DNA from: Ephydatia muelleri
Lineage: Eukaryota; Porifera; Demospongiae; Spongillida; Spongillidae
Direction: 5' to 3'
NCBI GenBank assembly: GCA_013339895.1
Contig: JABACO010000024.1
Span: forward strand, 4,397,298 to 4,461,297
Length of the DNA stretch: 64,000 nucleotides
In this document: piece after piece, positions 11,909-23,095 of the stretch
Numbering within the stretch: the first letter of the stretch is position 1
Layout of the letters: each line of letters opens with the position of its first letter
Made by a program: the position numbers and the translations under genes
Notes under the pieces: generated by a model
Databases searched by the model: none
What the model saw: only the letters and a program-made list of their open reading frames with translations
What the model was told of the DNA's origin: nothing

Positions 11909-12184
11909 TTAGAGCATGCTTTATTAGTCATTTTGAACCTTAAATATGGTTGTCATCACATAGTATTATTGTATCGACACCTTTGCAATCAAAAGGGAAA
12001 CAGAAATACATTGGATACATTTCAATGTAAATATATCCGCTAGAAGATACCTGCACACGCGCACACACACATCAATGGCATATCTTTGTTATTTATACAC
12101 TTTGGCAAGTGCTGTATAATTAATCATGTCATGTTTGTTACAACAGTAAATATTGTTGGAATTCACATTGACTTTCTGGCTTAT

Positions 12185-12334
12185 ACGGAACTGGATGTAA
12201 TGCTTCGAGATCATCGGTCAATTTAAAAACAAGAACTGTTAGGATGGGCCACTTATTAGGAGAGGAAATATCTCTTGAAAGCTGGGCTCTCCTCCGCCAT
12301 CAATAAATTGCAGAAAGGTTGCTTTATCAATGTT
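12185..12334 (-). pseudogene. decayed Roc-like GTPase fragment
   Basis: Minus strand reads FLQFIDGGGEPSFQEIFPLL, matching the G3 region of the intact GTPase exon at 27273-29356 (YFIDSGGQPQFLELLPAF). A stop and a one-base frame change follow, after which FKLTDDLEALHPVPYK resumes the match to this protein class. Nothing else of a GTPase gene was found nearby. Confidence 0.6.
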
Positions 12335-12359
12335 AAGTGCTCCCACCACCTCTTACCAT

Positions 12360-14340
12360 TTCCCCGTTTTAATAGCATCAAGGAAACACTCTTTAATATC
12401 TATATATGTTGTAACCACTTTTTTATATTTCTTTGTTTCAATAGTTGGTTCCTTTTGTTTCTTCGGTTAAAACCTGCAATGGTGCATTGTCTGCATCCAA
12501 ATCACGTGATCCAACACTACGTTGCATGTGGCTCTAAACTTGAATTCTGCTGTACATCATTTTCTATCACATATTCCTTTAATGATTCTTCTGGAAGATC
12601 ATTGCTTCAGAAACACAGTGTCATTTTGTATTGCCTAAGCATTGCATTAGGGATTTTGCTATATGTCGTCTAATTTAGTGTGCTGCGTGTGCATATCTAT
12701 TGCAATATGATTTAAGATTACTTTTACACCATACTGTTATTGGAATTGGCAATGATTTTATTGTATGGCTCTTCAGAAGCTACAGGTTCATGATTGTGCA
12801 TGTTTGACAAAGTCAGGGTTGTTAAGTAAATTCTACTTCATCTAATACATTTATGCATGATAATGGAACTACCTGCAATACAAAATTGCTATTGCTACCA
12901 CAGAGAGGCAAGCATAAATTTAATTTATTGAAGAGTGTAGAAACCGGGAAATGATTATGTGAATGGTACAAAGCAATGGATTTCCATTTCCATCTTACCT
13001 GTCTCTAGAGTGTGAATAGTGATTGGAGTGAACCAGGCCCCAAATGTACCGTCTTGGCCCTTATACATATCGTGTACTCAGTGTTATATAAAGATGAGCT
13101 TTCCCAATACAATGTTTTCTTATAGAGGAGTTGTGAGCATAGAGCTCTTCTGTAAATAGATCAGAACAACTAGTAGGCTCTGGATCAGTATGAAATGACC
13201 CTTCAAGTATGGAGCCTTTAGAGTACAGTTTGTATAATGGAAAGAGACGAGGTTTGTACTTTACATGGGACTTTATTATCTGTTTTAACATTTTCTAGCA
13301 ACCTTCTAGGGATTGCTTTAAAGCTCAGTTAAATGGCTACAGAATTCTAGAGTCAGTGATGGAAGGCAAAATAAAGAAAATCACTTGCAATAGATGTGCC
13401 AACAGCTACCTTTTTTTAACTGAACAACAGACCAATCAATGGCTCAAATGAATTACCAATGATTGCAGCATCACATGTGGTCGGCCATTTTTCCATTGCC
13501 ATGTTAAGGGGTGAAATATCACGTTGTTGAAGAAAGCACTAACGTCAGTATATACATTTAGTCCACAAGTTGGTTTCATTACCATCAAGCAGGATCAGTA
13601 CAGTTTTGCTTATACATTATTATCAATAACGTTTGAAATACAGTGTGGATAAACAACATCCTCTGTCATGGGCAAACAAATGCCCGAATTGATAAGAAAA
13701 AGGTTTGCTTTTGTTAGATCAACACATGTGAAGACATTTTTGTCAAGTTTGCAAGAATGAAGCTCAAATGAGCCTGGTACCAATGGCAGAGACACTCAAT
13801 TAGCGTGTTATTTCCGAGTAGGACAGGTGTTGAGTGGGCTGTGAGTGCATATTGATTTTAATGTCCTTTAAGATCAATGTTAAATCGTTTGGTTGTTGTA
13901 CTTGTGATGCAGAATAAATGAAGTTGCGAACCAGCATTACCATTTCACCATTTTGCTATCCATTGAATGGGCATTTAAAAAATAAAGCACATTGAGTCAA
14001 ATCGGACTCGTGCAAATTTGTTGCATCAGTTTTCGGCCAGTATTCACTGTGTGGGAGGTTGACGATTGCTTTATGTACACTCTGACCAGGAAGTTGCGCC
14101 GCTTGCAGTTAATCAGCTATAGCTACATTAGCTTCTCCAATGGCATGGCATTATGATTGTACTTTATGCGATTACGAATATTCGCGACTAGTGTTTGATA
14201 AACATTTAGGCGCTTCTTCCGTCTTTTTTGATGCTACAATACTGATATTGTATCAACCGCCACGAAGCGGTGAAGGAAAAGCAGTGGAAAAAGTGAAGTT
14301 GCCTTCCCTGACAAATAACACGAATCATTGAGTCATTCAA
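12360..14340. other. AT-rich region without recognised genes
   Basis: Several frames of 60-130 codons exist on both strands, but none shows recognisable domains or splice context. The minus frame at 13061-13291 and the plus frame at 12275-12673 are the longest and remain unassigned. Confidence 0.35.
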
Positions 14341-14345
14341 TTTTA

Positions 14346-14530
14346 CACTGCGCCACAGCATTTAGCATGCAGAGTTGTGCAGAGACTGCATACCAACCAT
14401 GTGCAGATGAGTATCAATGAAGTGTCCATATGCGGATGTCTGCATATGGACACTTCAATGATACTCATCTGCATATGGTTAGTATGCAGACTCTGCACAA
14501 CTCTGCATACTAAATGCTGTTGCACAGTGT
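14346..14530. mobile_element. 185-bp hairpin element
   Basis: Arms of about 88 bp are near-perfect inverted copies (AGTTGTGCAGAGACTGCATA against its complement) around a centre near 14440. Open frames on both strands mirror one another because of the palindrome. Probably a MITE. Confidence 0.8.
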
Positions 14531-15220
14531 TAACTTTTTCTAATTTTAACATAAATACAAACAGTTGCTTAACAGGTATAGCTGTTAGCTTGTTTAAGGC
14601 TTTTCTTCATTAATTGTACCAAACACTGTATTGCTCTCTGTAAAGCATCAATGTTGACATAATATGTTTCTTGATCATAAAACTATAATACAATGGTTCC
14701 TTGAAAAGTAATACAGATCATGTAGACTACTCATCATTAATGCACAATCAAAGTTCTAAAGTGATCTGGATACGTGATTAGCTTTAAAAAGGCTTCGCAT
14801 GTGCTTGAAACACCGTCTGCTACTGGTATGGTGCGCCAGGTCTCTCCAAAATCTAACACAACTTTGAAGTAACTTAATTACGAAAACGAGCGGTGAAATA
14901 TTGACTGTTGGTTGTAAGATCCTATATATCAAACACCCCTGTAACAGTACTGTACTTTTCCTTGCATTTTGCACCACTATTCACACATCAAATCACTTTT
15001 TGATACAGAAGTTTTATATTTACTTGTCACACTACATAATACATGTACTTCAGATAATGTACACATGCAAAAATCACCAATGTACATAAATTCTACCTGT
15101 TCGATTACAGTCCTTGCAAATCAGAATAATAATTAAGTTTAGTTTAGACTGTTGATGTGTAATAAACATTATTCTATTCTTTTCTATGTTGTAAATGAAC
15201 ACCATTCAGAAATAAGGGCT
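14531..15220. other. AT-rich stretch, no gene recognised
   Basis: Downstream flank of the death-domain gene; may include its 3' UTR. No repeat or coding homology recognised. Confidence 0.35.
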
Positions 15221-15694
15221 CTACTTATGGTTTTCTGCAATCTTCCTTGCCAAAGCTGGATAATTTCCTCCAGCTGGTTTGCTTATGGCTGTGCACAACA
15301 TACTCCAAGATGGCCGACCAAATTTATTGATATCATACTGTTGTTTCAGCCATGCAAGAAGCATATCTCTGAGACATTCGGTAGTGTCGTTGGGGTGATT
15401 GGAGTCAATGGTATCCAGCACTGCACTCTTAAGCCTCAGGGCGAATCCAAGTGGTCTCCATTTAGCAGCCAAATCAATCACCTCATCAACCACATCCACC
15501 AAGTCATCTTCATCTGGAAAGTATAGAAAATGGTCTCTCATACATACAATCAGATGGCATATATTAAAATATACACCTACCAAGTTGTTTATCTAACACA
15601 TCTGGAAAATCATGTCTTCTTTGTCCTGGTCCTGATTCTTCAACACTTCCACTTTGTCGTGTCGTTTCCCCAATTGGAGCACAACTATTGCCAC
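15221..15694 (-). CDS. death-domain protein, 3' exons
   Basis: Two minus-strand exons. 15581-15694 encodes a polar linker (GETTRQSGSVEESG) with acceptor GCAG and donor GGTAGGT. 15221-15513, acceptor TTTCCAG, encodes a death domain (AAKWRPLGFALRL, CLRDMLLAWLKQ, WSMLCTAI, ALARKIAEN) and ends at a TAG after NHK. Phases agree across the junction. The layout linker plus terminal death domain fits a C-terminal signalling module. Upstream exons were not found; a coil-like repeat at 16.6 kb lies in the other orientation. A donor could also be read just before the stop, so the end is probable rather than certain. Confidence 0.75.
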
Positions 15695-15703
15695 CTGCTA
15701 TGG

Positions 15704-16078
15704 TTAGCAATCACACATTAATGTACGGTATGAATTGTACAAGTCAGGGATGTATTACATAATTTTTTGCTTGCATAGTATAAATTACTGAGCAGAGGGC
15801 CGGATTGCCTTTCCATCCAATATCCTATTTGAGAGTGTGCAAGCCACTAATATTACCCTGTGTCACACTAGATTAGCATCAGTGCATTCCAATGCTTTTC
15901 AATGCCACTTTCATATCACTTGCTTGCTGGAGGATAAATGTTCAATGCATAAATTACACTGTGACCCCCTGTGGTATTTGCGGTGCATAAAACATATTGA
16001 TAGCAAGTTTGGCAATGATAAAGTAGAACAGGAACATATTCAGTTTTTGAGATGTGTGTGTGTACATGCGTGCCTTCT
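15704..16078. other. possible intron, nothing recognised
   Basis: No coding match on either strand; presumably intron or 5' flank of the death-domain gene. Confidence 0.3.
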
Positions 16079-16350
16079 TGTATCGGAAGTTTCGCTAGAA
16101 ACTTCCATATAGTGTACTACGAATAATGTCAATAGAAACACGCGACCTATTTCTAACGAGACTCCCGACGATTGGATCGTTTCGCTTGTTGTTTAAATCG
16201 AACGAGAAAACAAAATTGAGCGGTTTCGTCGTTGTTTTATGTGGCAAAACCGCGCGGTTGTAGAGAACAAAAGGGTTCTGCCCGTCCTCGTACCCAGTGC
16301 CGGAATTATCATCCTCCTCGACAACGCATAACTCGGGACAGGAACACTGA
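16079..16350. repeat. dispersed ~300-bp repeat, copy 2
   Basis: Same order of blocks as 7998-8302, including the GGAAGTTTC hairpin at the left end and CGCATAACTCGGGACAGGAA at the right. The copies have different frames, so coding is unlikely. Confidence 0.8.
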
Positions 16351-16590
16351 AAATAGCGCAAATAGCTTAAGAATTGATCGACATTTTGTAATCAAATAAT
16401 GTATTGGCAGTTGTATCAACTACCAAATAAGATTTGGGTAGTACAAAACGCTACTGGTGTCTGACAGGACTCCTGGCACAAGAATAGTTTACAATTTTTG
16501 TTCTTACACACAACAAAACTACAAGGAGCTAGTAATAAGTAATGTAATCTAATTAAACGCGTATACGGCCTACGATGGAAAATAACGGCC

Positions 16591-16790
16591 TGAACAATGT
16601 GATACCAAGCCGAGCCTGAAAAGAAACGAACCGCTTGAAAACGAGAAAAATAAACCAGAGCCTGAAAAGAAACGGACCGCTGAACTAGAAAGTATCGAGC
16701 AGTCGGGCGAACGAGAGAAGAAATGGATCGCTGAACGTGAAAAGTATCAAGCAGTCGAGCGAAATGGACCGCTGAACGTAAGAATTATCA
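16591..16790 (+). repeat. imperfect tandem repeat encoding charged peptide
   Basis: Three to four degenerate units of about 45-50 bp built on GAGCCTGAAAAGAAACGGAC. One plus frame reads as a highly charged, coil-like peptide (EPEKKRTAE, EREKKWIAEREKYQ). Frame changes between units, so this is either a fragment of a repeat-rich gene or a satellite. Confidence 0.5.
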
Positions 16791-16799
16791 AGCATAACC

Positions 16800-17997
16800 A
16801 GAAAAGAAAAGGGTTGCTAAAAGGCAACTGCATTGGAAGAGTTCTGAACCTGGCTGCTTGGCGAAGAGAATGCGATACTGGGAGGCTATTTATACACTGC
16901 AATGCCATCGAAAGAGTGCTACCGATAAAGTCATCCAAAGGTATGTCGTACACACCGGTAGCTACTGTACCTACTGTTACCATTGATATTATGCTCGATG
17001 TTGCACTAAGGTGATCACGTGGCGACAGTACCTTGTGTAATGTATACTCCCTCTCCCCACATATAACAGCCCAAGCTGTTGATAGATGAAACCCATTAAA
17101 GTGGGCCCACCTTGTGCAGCATAGAAGTTTAAGAAGTCATGCATATGCAGATACATGATTTTGTGGCTACACTTAGTGGTCATAACTGCTGACAATTTGA
17201 ATGCCCTCCTTTACTTCTGTAGCTTCTCCCGTGCGAACCAGGATAGCATGCTATGGGAGTATATAAAGATGGTCTCACAAAAGCTATTCTTCGCGATAGT
17301 GTGTTGTTAGGATGCCTTTAGCAAGACTCACTCATTGTTTGCAGCTGTTGTTGATATTAATCAATGGTGCTGTTGCATTGCTATAATCGTAGATACTTTA
17401 CACAAGGATTGGAAGCGTGGTTAAGTACAGCGAATTATCACCTACACTCCCAACTAAATATACTATCAAACCCGCTTCTTTCTAAATCATATTCTCAGAG
17501 TTTAACATGAATTATGCTTCAGTGCTATACACGAGCGAATACACACATCAAAATCATCGCTGGTTGCGGCAGTATTTTTAGAAAATCAAGCATTCTTTTC
17601 CGAAAACAAAAAAGTCCCTCCTGGAACAATCACTGCTCACTCTAAATTCGTACATAACATCATAAAGGTACTTAGGACTGCATGGAAACAGGTACATGTA
17701 TGAAGCATATAGTTTGGCTCTTTTGTATTATACTACATGTAGAGTGTAACTCACGATCCGATGACGATAAAGCAAAACCAAATACAAAACCTCCTTCCAA
17801 AATGGTCTCTTGAACAGAGAAAGCATAGTGAACCTTTGGAGAATCACCCGTTTTTCAAAAAAGGTACACAAGCATGCGCAATTTAAGAAAGCGATGACGA
17901 CAAAATGTTCTACGCGTCTAGCGCAAAGCAAGGTTATTGTTAGAATCAACACACTATACCTTCCAAAAAGAGGATGATAAATGCCTAACAAAGGTTA
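16800..17997. other. unassigned region
   Basis: A plus frame at 16814-17014 continues after the charged repeat but has no recognisable domain. The remainder shows no gene or repeat I can identify. Confidence 0.3.
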
Positions 17998-18175
17998 GCA
18001 CAGGAAAAAAAACGCGTCGAATCACTTTAAGATTTTCAAAATGATTTGTCACTTACATTATGTTACAGAATGTTTACAGACTGTAACATAATGTAAACAT
18101 CCTGTAACAGAATGTAAGTGACAAATCATTTAAAAATCATAAAGTGATTCGACGCGTTTTTTTCCTGTGATATAG
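17998..18175. mobile_element. 178-bp hairpin element with CACAGGAAA ends
   Basis: Inverted arms of about 80 bp start CACAGGAAAAAAAACGCGTC and end in the complement. The centre contains internal smaller repeats of ATGTTACAGAATG / CATTCTGTAACA type. MITE-like, no coding capacity. Confidence 0.8.
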
Positions 18176-18745
18176 TAGTGCCACGTTCTGAACACTCTGC
18201 CTGGATTTAACCACTTGAAACGTGTGATTAGCGCGATCACGGAGTGCGCGTACAGGCTCAATGGCTTGTGTGATGCGTTTCAAATCCCTCTCTAAAGTAT
18301 CTATGCAATAATAAGGCACTGAGCATGCATAGAAAGGTAGCAAGTGAATTTCTTCATGATGTCAATGCAATTAAAATAGCAGGGTAGCGAACATTGTAGC
18401 CAGGATACGTTAATGCATATTACCATGTGAGCAAATATTTTCTTTTCTGTTTCAGAGCCTCAACCATAGCGCCCTTCTATTAGGATGATCCAGGTATTCA
18501 TGAGGAGATTGCAAACTTATCAGAGGACGTGGACGAGACAGAGGATGTGGCCAAGGCGACGGAGGATGGGACGGGAAGAGGATATGACCAAGGCGACGGA
18601 GGATGGGTCAATAAACCGCAATGCTTTTTTAAGGTCTGCAGGGAACAAGACTTTTGCACAGCTTCCATAGTATTGTATGTCCTATGTGTGATAATTATAT
18701 GAACAAAAATGCATGAAACAAGTAAATAATAACATTCTTGGTGGC
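18176..18745. other. unassigned region
   Basis: Includes a short direct repeat of GGCGACGGAGGATGGG near 18555 and 18593. No gene recognised. Confidence 0.3.
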
Positions 18746-18747
18746 TA

Positions 18748-19075
18748 TTCTGCACTTCAGCTAAGGAGGAAAATAAAAAGAAGTACTCTGAAGCAGCAGC
18801 CCTTCGCCGAGCCTTATTCACACCTCTTGTTGTGTCGGTGGATGGAGTCCTGGGTCGAGAAGCAACTTGTTATGTGAAACACCTTGCTGAGAATCTTGCC
18901 CACAAGTGGGAAAATTCCAACAGTGAAGTACTAGAATGGATGAGAGCACGACTTTCATTTGCAATCCTCAGAGCAACAAACCTTTGTCTGAGGGGCTCTC
19001 GCACAAGATGGAGGTGTGCAATTGGACTGGATGATGGTGCAGGGTTGCCTGAATGTCATGATGACATGATTTAAT
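18748..19075 (+). pseudogene. retroelement-like C-terminal fragment
   Basis: The plus frame reads KKYSEAAALRRALFTPLVVSVDG, then GREATCYVKHLAENLAHKW and LSFAILRATNLCLRGSR before a stop at about 19073. From general knowledge, this terminal pattern is common at the C-terminus of non-LTR retrotransposon proteins in cnidarian and sponge genomes; no reverse transcriptase motifs precede it here. Interpreted as a 5'-truncated copy. The frame is intact over about 105 codons. Confidence 0.55.
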
Positions 19076-19164
19076 GACTTAAATCAGTCTTTATTGTTTA
19101 TGTTTGTATCTTTTTTTCATTATTATTTGTTTGTTTCATTTGTGTATTTATCTATAATAAATAG

Positions 19165-19385
19165 ATATAGTGATATTAAAAGCAAGGAAACAAGGGTCTT
19201 AACAATAAGGGAAAATGTCAGAGTCCTATATTTAGCACACAAATATAATAATAACCCTCACATGCGCTAGATAAAGAATCCCTTATTGTTAGACCCTTAT
19301 TTCCTTGCTTTTTACACCACTATAGCCTTGAAATCCTATATACCACCAACTTTCTCATTGAGAATGTTTCTAGTTACTTGTTTTA
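19165..19385. mobile_element. hairpin element, family 1, diverged copy
   Basis: Inverted arms with AAAAGCAAGGAAACAAGGGTC, matching the 8446-8728 element; the outer left arm is shorter here. Confidence 0.8.
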
Positions 19386-19625
19386 TTAGTATTTTTTGTA
19401 TGTCATGTATACATAATTTTCTCATTATTTTTTTCTTTTTTCTATTCACAGTTGGTCCCTCACTTGTTAGACCCCCCCCCTCCCCCTCATTTCAGACCGC
19501 TATAAAAAGGCATGGATACCTTTATGTTCTCACACACACCTTGTGTGCGACCACCCCGCTAACTGGACCAAATTGTTTGAATCAATTACAACCGCACGTG
19601 ACATTGCAGAGCTAGCTAGCTAGAG

Positions 19626-19929
19626 ATGTCCGCAACTAAGAAGAGAAAGGTCATGACTCTAGAGGAGAGAATTAATGCGTTCAGGAAAATAGACGAAGAA
19701 TAGTCTTGCCGTGCTGTCTCAAGTGAACTTGGAGTTGGAAAAAACGCAGATACAGGCTATAGTAAAGGAAAGGGATGACATTGACATACAGGAAAGTGGT
19801 GAACGATCAGACAAGAAGTATGTAAAGCCTAGGACGGCAAGCTACGATGACTCGGATAAGATTGTTTGGGAGTGGTTTACTATTGCTGGGGCCAAAAAAA
19901 ACACCTGTGAGTGGCAGTACTGTAGGTGA
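19626..19929 (+). pseudogene. pogo/Tigger-like transposase N-terminal remnant
   Basis: From an ATG at 19626 the plus strand reads KKRKVMTLEERINAFRKID, then a TAG (19701), SCRAVSSELGVGK, a one-base insertion, and QIQAIVKERDD followed by KIVWEWF. This is the psq/CENP-B-type helix-turn-helix and linker of pogo-class transposases. One stop and one frameshift make it a fossil. The DDE catalytic domain is not present downstream. Confidence 0.7.
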
Positions 19930-21219
19930 CTAGTGTGGGAAATGGGTTATGTATGGGCTATGACAGCAAACAATGTAATGTGGAGTAAAGGTGCAGTAGT
20001 TATAGTGATGATGCAGGTTGGGAAAGACGTAGGCCAATTTTTACCTAGGCCACCTTCCCACCACTACTCCCAATTAATAATATTTTGCATGGAAAAGGCA
20101 TTGAAATGTCGTTTTCGGAAACAACAAATGTAGCAAAGGGCATGGGAAATACATATTTATCTTTGACAATGTAGGTATCCTTTAATGTGCAACCCTTAAG
20201 GATGAGAGCATTACAAATATTATGTTGGCCTTTGGTGTAGAGTGCAAACTGGAAAAAAGAGTGAAAAATAATGCAATTAGGGATTCATTGTATTTCTGTG
20301 TCTTAAATAAAACTTTGATGGGAGTGGTTTTTACTTTAGCATCTAGAAATGGGAATGAATTATTGCCTTCACTCACTCATTTGCATACACTTTATCAAAG
20401 ATATGACAGAACAGTGTCATTGTTATGGAAGTCAGGTCATCACTTTTTCTTATGTAATGTAATTCAAGTTTTGCACAGTTGATTAAAATTAGATGCAAAA
20501 ATGAGATGTAATGTCAATCAAATACCCTTCTAAACTGATGTGACTCATGCAAGTTAATGATGCATGTGCACTAGTGGACCAAAACAATTTTTAAATTAAA
20601 TCAGCACATATGGCTTTGAAAATCAGGAAAGACAATGGGAAACCAGACACTCATCTCATGCAATGCAGGCACACATTAATTAGCTGGCCGGCCACCTATC
20701 ATCATAGTGTTACACAAGTTTTGATACCTCATCTTTGAAATCAAAAGTTTTTCATTAACCAGGGTGTACTGCTGATGTATACTCTACAGAGTGCATGTTG
20801 ACATGATAAAATGATGCAAATGGCTTATTCTCAAAATATACACACTGCAAATTTGCATCAATGAAAATTAAAAATACCATTCTCTGCATGCCCCAAATTA
20901 AGAACTTTAACGGGCACTTCCATGATCAAAAGGTACCGTTAATCATTGAACTCAAACTCTAAATTAAACTTGTGTTGGTAAAGCAATGCATTTCAAGATT
21001 ATGATTATTCAAGTCACACACTTCTAAGGCACCAACCATCCTTATTACAATTTGTGAGTTGCCTAATACATGTGCTGTATACGGTAGATCTTTGATTGCA
21101 GCTCATTCCTAGAAATCAAATACGCAACCTATAGAGAGCATCTGCATTCCCATGGCATGGCGACCGTATGTCATATTGGTAAGCTGTCAGTAGCAGTGCC
21201 TAACGTTGCAGCCTAGCAG
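19930..21219. other. unassigned AT-rich region
   Basis: No domain recognised. A plus frame at 20222-20482 is the longest; no support for a gene. Confidence 0.3.
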
Positions 21220-22545
21220 CAGCTATTCCCAGCCTATCCAAATTCCTCCCCAACACATTGCTTAATTGAAAATGGTACAGATCTGGCTTTGCAGAACTTG
21301 GGATGAGCATCAGCCTTAACTGTCAACTTTGTCTTCAACCCCTGAATAGCACCCATTCCCAGCTTAAATAACTCTTCATACTTCCTCATGAGTGCTTCCA
21401 ATTGTCCATTCTTCTCGAACACTACACGATGTACCTGATTCACTATTGATCAATCCAGTTTTAGCTGTCTCATCCAATCTCAGCCTAATAAAGTAGGTCC
21501 ATCTGTTTTCACTACAAATAAAGTCCTACTTTGGTTTTTATACTTCACTTTTTCACAGAAATAGTACCCATGACTGTCATCTGCTCTGCAGTATAGGTTC
21601 GCAGTCATACCCTGGTTTTCTGTGGTTTCAACTATGGAAACAGCTCTTGGCGCACTCTTTCTTGAATTATGGAGACTGCTGCCCCAGTATAAATCTCCAT
21701 TGGTAGAATCACCCCCATTTACCTGCAGTGAAACCAAAAGGTGTTCTCCAAACGAGCCATCACTATCTACCACATACACTGTCTGTACTCCAACCTGCTC
21801 TCCCTCTTCAGTATCCACCCATTTTGTGTTCAGGGAACCTGGTTTTGTCTTTCTTTCGTCTCTACCTGCTGCAAATGACGACTGTCCCCTCTCCCAACAG
21901 GCTGTTACAATGTGTCCTTTGTTTTACACAGAAACACACCACTGAGCCCTTAATCCGACACTCCCTAACAGAATGGTTAGTGGAATTGCAACGATTACAT
22001 GATACACACACCTGGCATATAGCCCCTGGCCTTGTCACGTGAAACTGTAGAGACTGTTTCTCTGCCGACTCCATACTAGATGCTATTTGGACTGCCTTGG
22101 CCAGTGTCAAATCTGCTTCTGAGTGGTGTCATATCTTAGACCACAGACCAGTCTATCCCACAAGGCCTCACCAAGAACTGCCCAAATTCACAATGTGAAG
22201 CCAGTCATCTCAGTACTACCAGGAACTCCGATACCGACTCTTCAGCAGTCTGATCTCTTCTATAAAAACAGAAACCTCTCTGCTATAACCAATGGCTTCG
22301 GATCATAGTGCTCTTTTAATAGCATTTTCAGTCAGCAAAGGACTTATCCTTTGGCTGTGCAGGTGCTACTAGACTCCTTAGCACTGCGTATGTCTTTGCG
22401 CCAATCACACTCAGAATGATAGCCACCTTTTTTTCAACTGCAATATCGTTGGCTCCGAAGTAAAGCTCCACCCACTCAAGGTACGCTGAGGTACACTCAT
22501 CTTCAACCACAAACTCTGAAATATGGCCAAATGTGGGCATCTTTC
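21220..22545 (-). pseudogene. decayed Ty3-type LTR retrotransposon fragment (gag-protease-RT start)
   Basis: In minus-strand order: a gag-like start at 22328-22540 (SEFVVEDECTSAYLEWVELY), a zinc-knuckle region at 21862-22110 (CNRCNSTNHSVREC), a protease-region frame at 21480-21818, and the beginning of RT at 21234-21443 (PKFCKARSVPFSIK). The pieces lie in different frames with stops between them, RT core and integrase are missing, and no LTRs were found. It is not closely similar to the young element at 46.9-54.8 kb. Confidence 0.72.
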
Positions 22546-23095
22546 TATCCCACCGTCATCGCCAATGTAATATCTTTAGCCACAATCAGAGTAAACTCAT
22601 ACAGCTACACAAAATTGTTCTATCTATACAGCGTATGCACAGAACATGGCGTCTCACATACTACACATATGAGAACGTATTCACCTATGGCTGTTTCTAT
22701 GTATAGGAGTACGATAGAAGCATTTCTAGGTGTACAATAGAGGTTTTATAAAAAAATAGCAGATACTCAAAATAAGCTAACACATAGGATGTGGGAGTGT
22801 ACAAATCAAAAGAATCGAGAATGGTAAGTAGTAAAATGATTAGAGAACATGGCTGACAGGCATGTGACCATGGAGGACAGCAAATTAAGAAGGGGAATTT
22901 AGCGCATTTACATATTATTAGTACCTTAAAGGTTAGTCATTTTAGGGAAAACTATACTGTTTGTACATCACAATTATGCACATGACCCTACAGCACACAT
23001 GTGCACATGCATGCACCCCAAGCTGCATGAAGACATATATGCAGAAATCGCATGCATGCACACTCATCACACATGCATAAAACATGTGCACTGAC
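22546..23095. other. intron or flank, nothing recognised
   Basis: Lies between the retroelement fragment and the last recognised exon of the two-death-domain gene. Remaining exons of that gene are expected here or further left but none was identified. Confidence 0.3.

Larger units (their letters stand above)
6950..11935. repeat. two tandem copies of a 2-3 kb block
   Basis: Copy A (about 6950-9800) and copy B (about 9850-11935) share, in order: the segment around 6960-7190 with 9880-10150; the G-rich segment 8870-9020 with 10190-10320; and 9026-9790 with 10885-11910, including the decayed death-domain exon. Copy A contains about 1.65 kb of extra DNA (non-LTR fragment plus hairpin element), copy B a different hairpin at 11038-11290. 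The copies are diverged by many substitutions, so the duplication precedes these insertions. Confidence 0.8.

Noticed and set aside
12275..12673. 132-codon plus-strand frame as a membrane protein
   Set aside because: It overlaps the GTPase remnant on the other strand, and its hydrophobic look follows from T-rich sequence.
14343..14613. Paired plus and minus frames as genes
   Set aside because: They mirror each other because the sequence is a hairpin.
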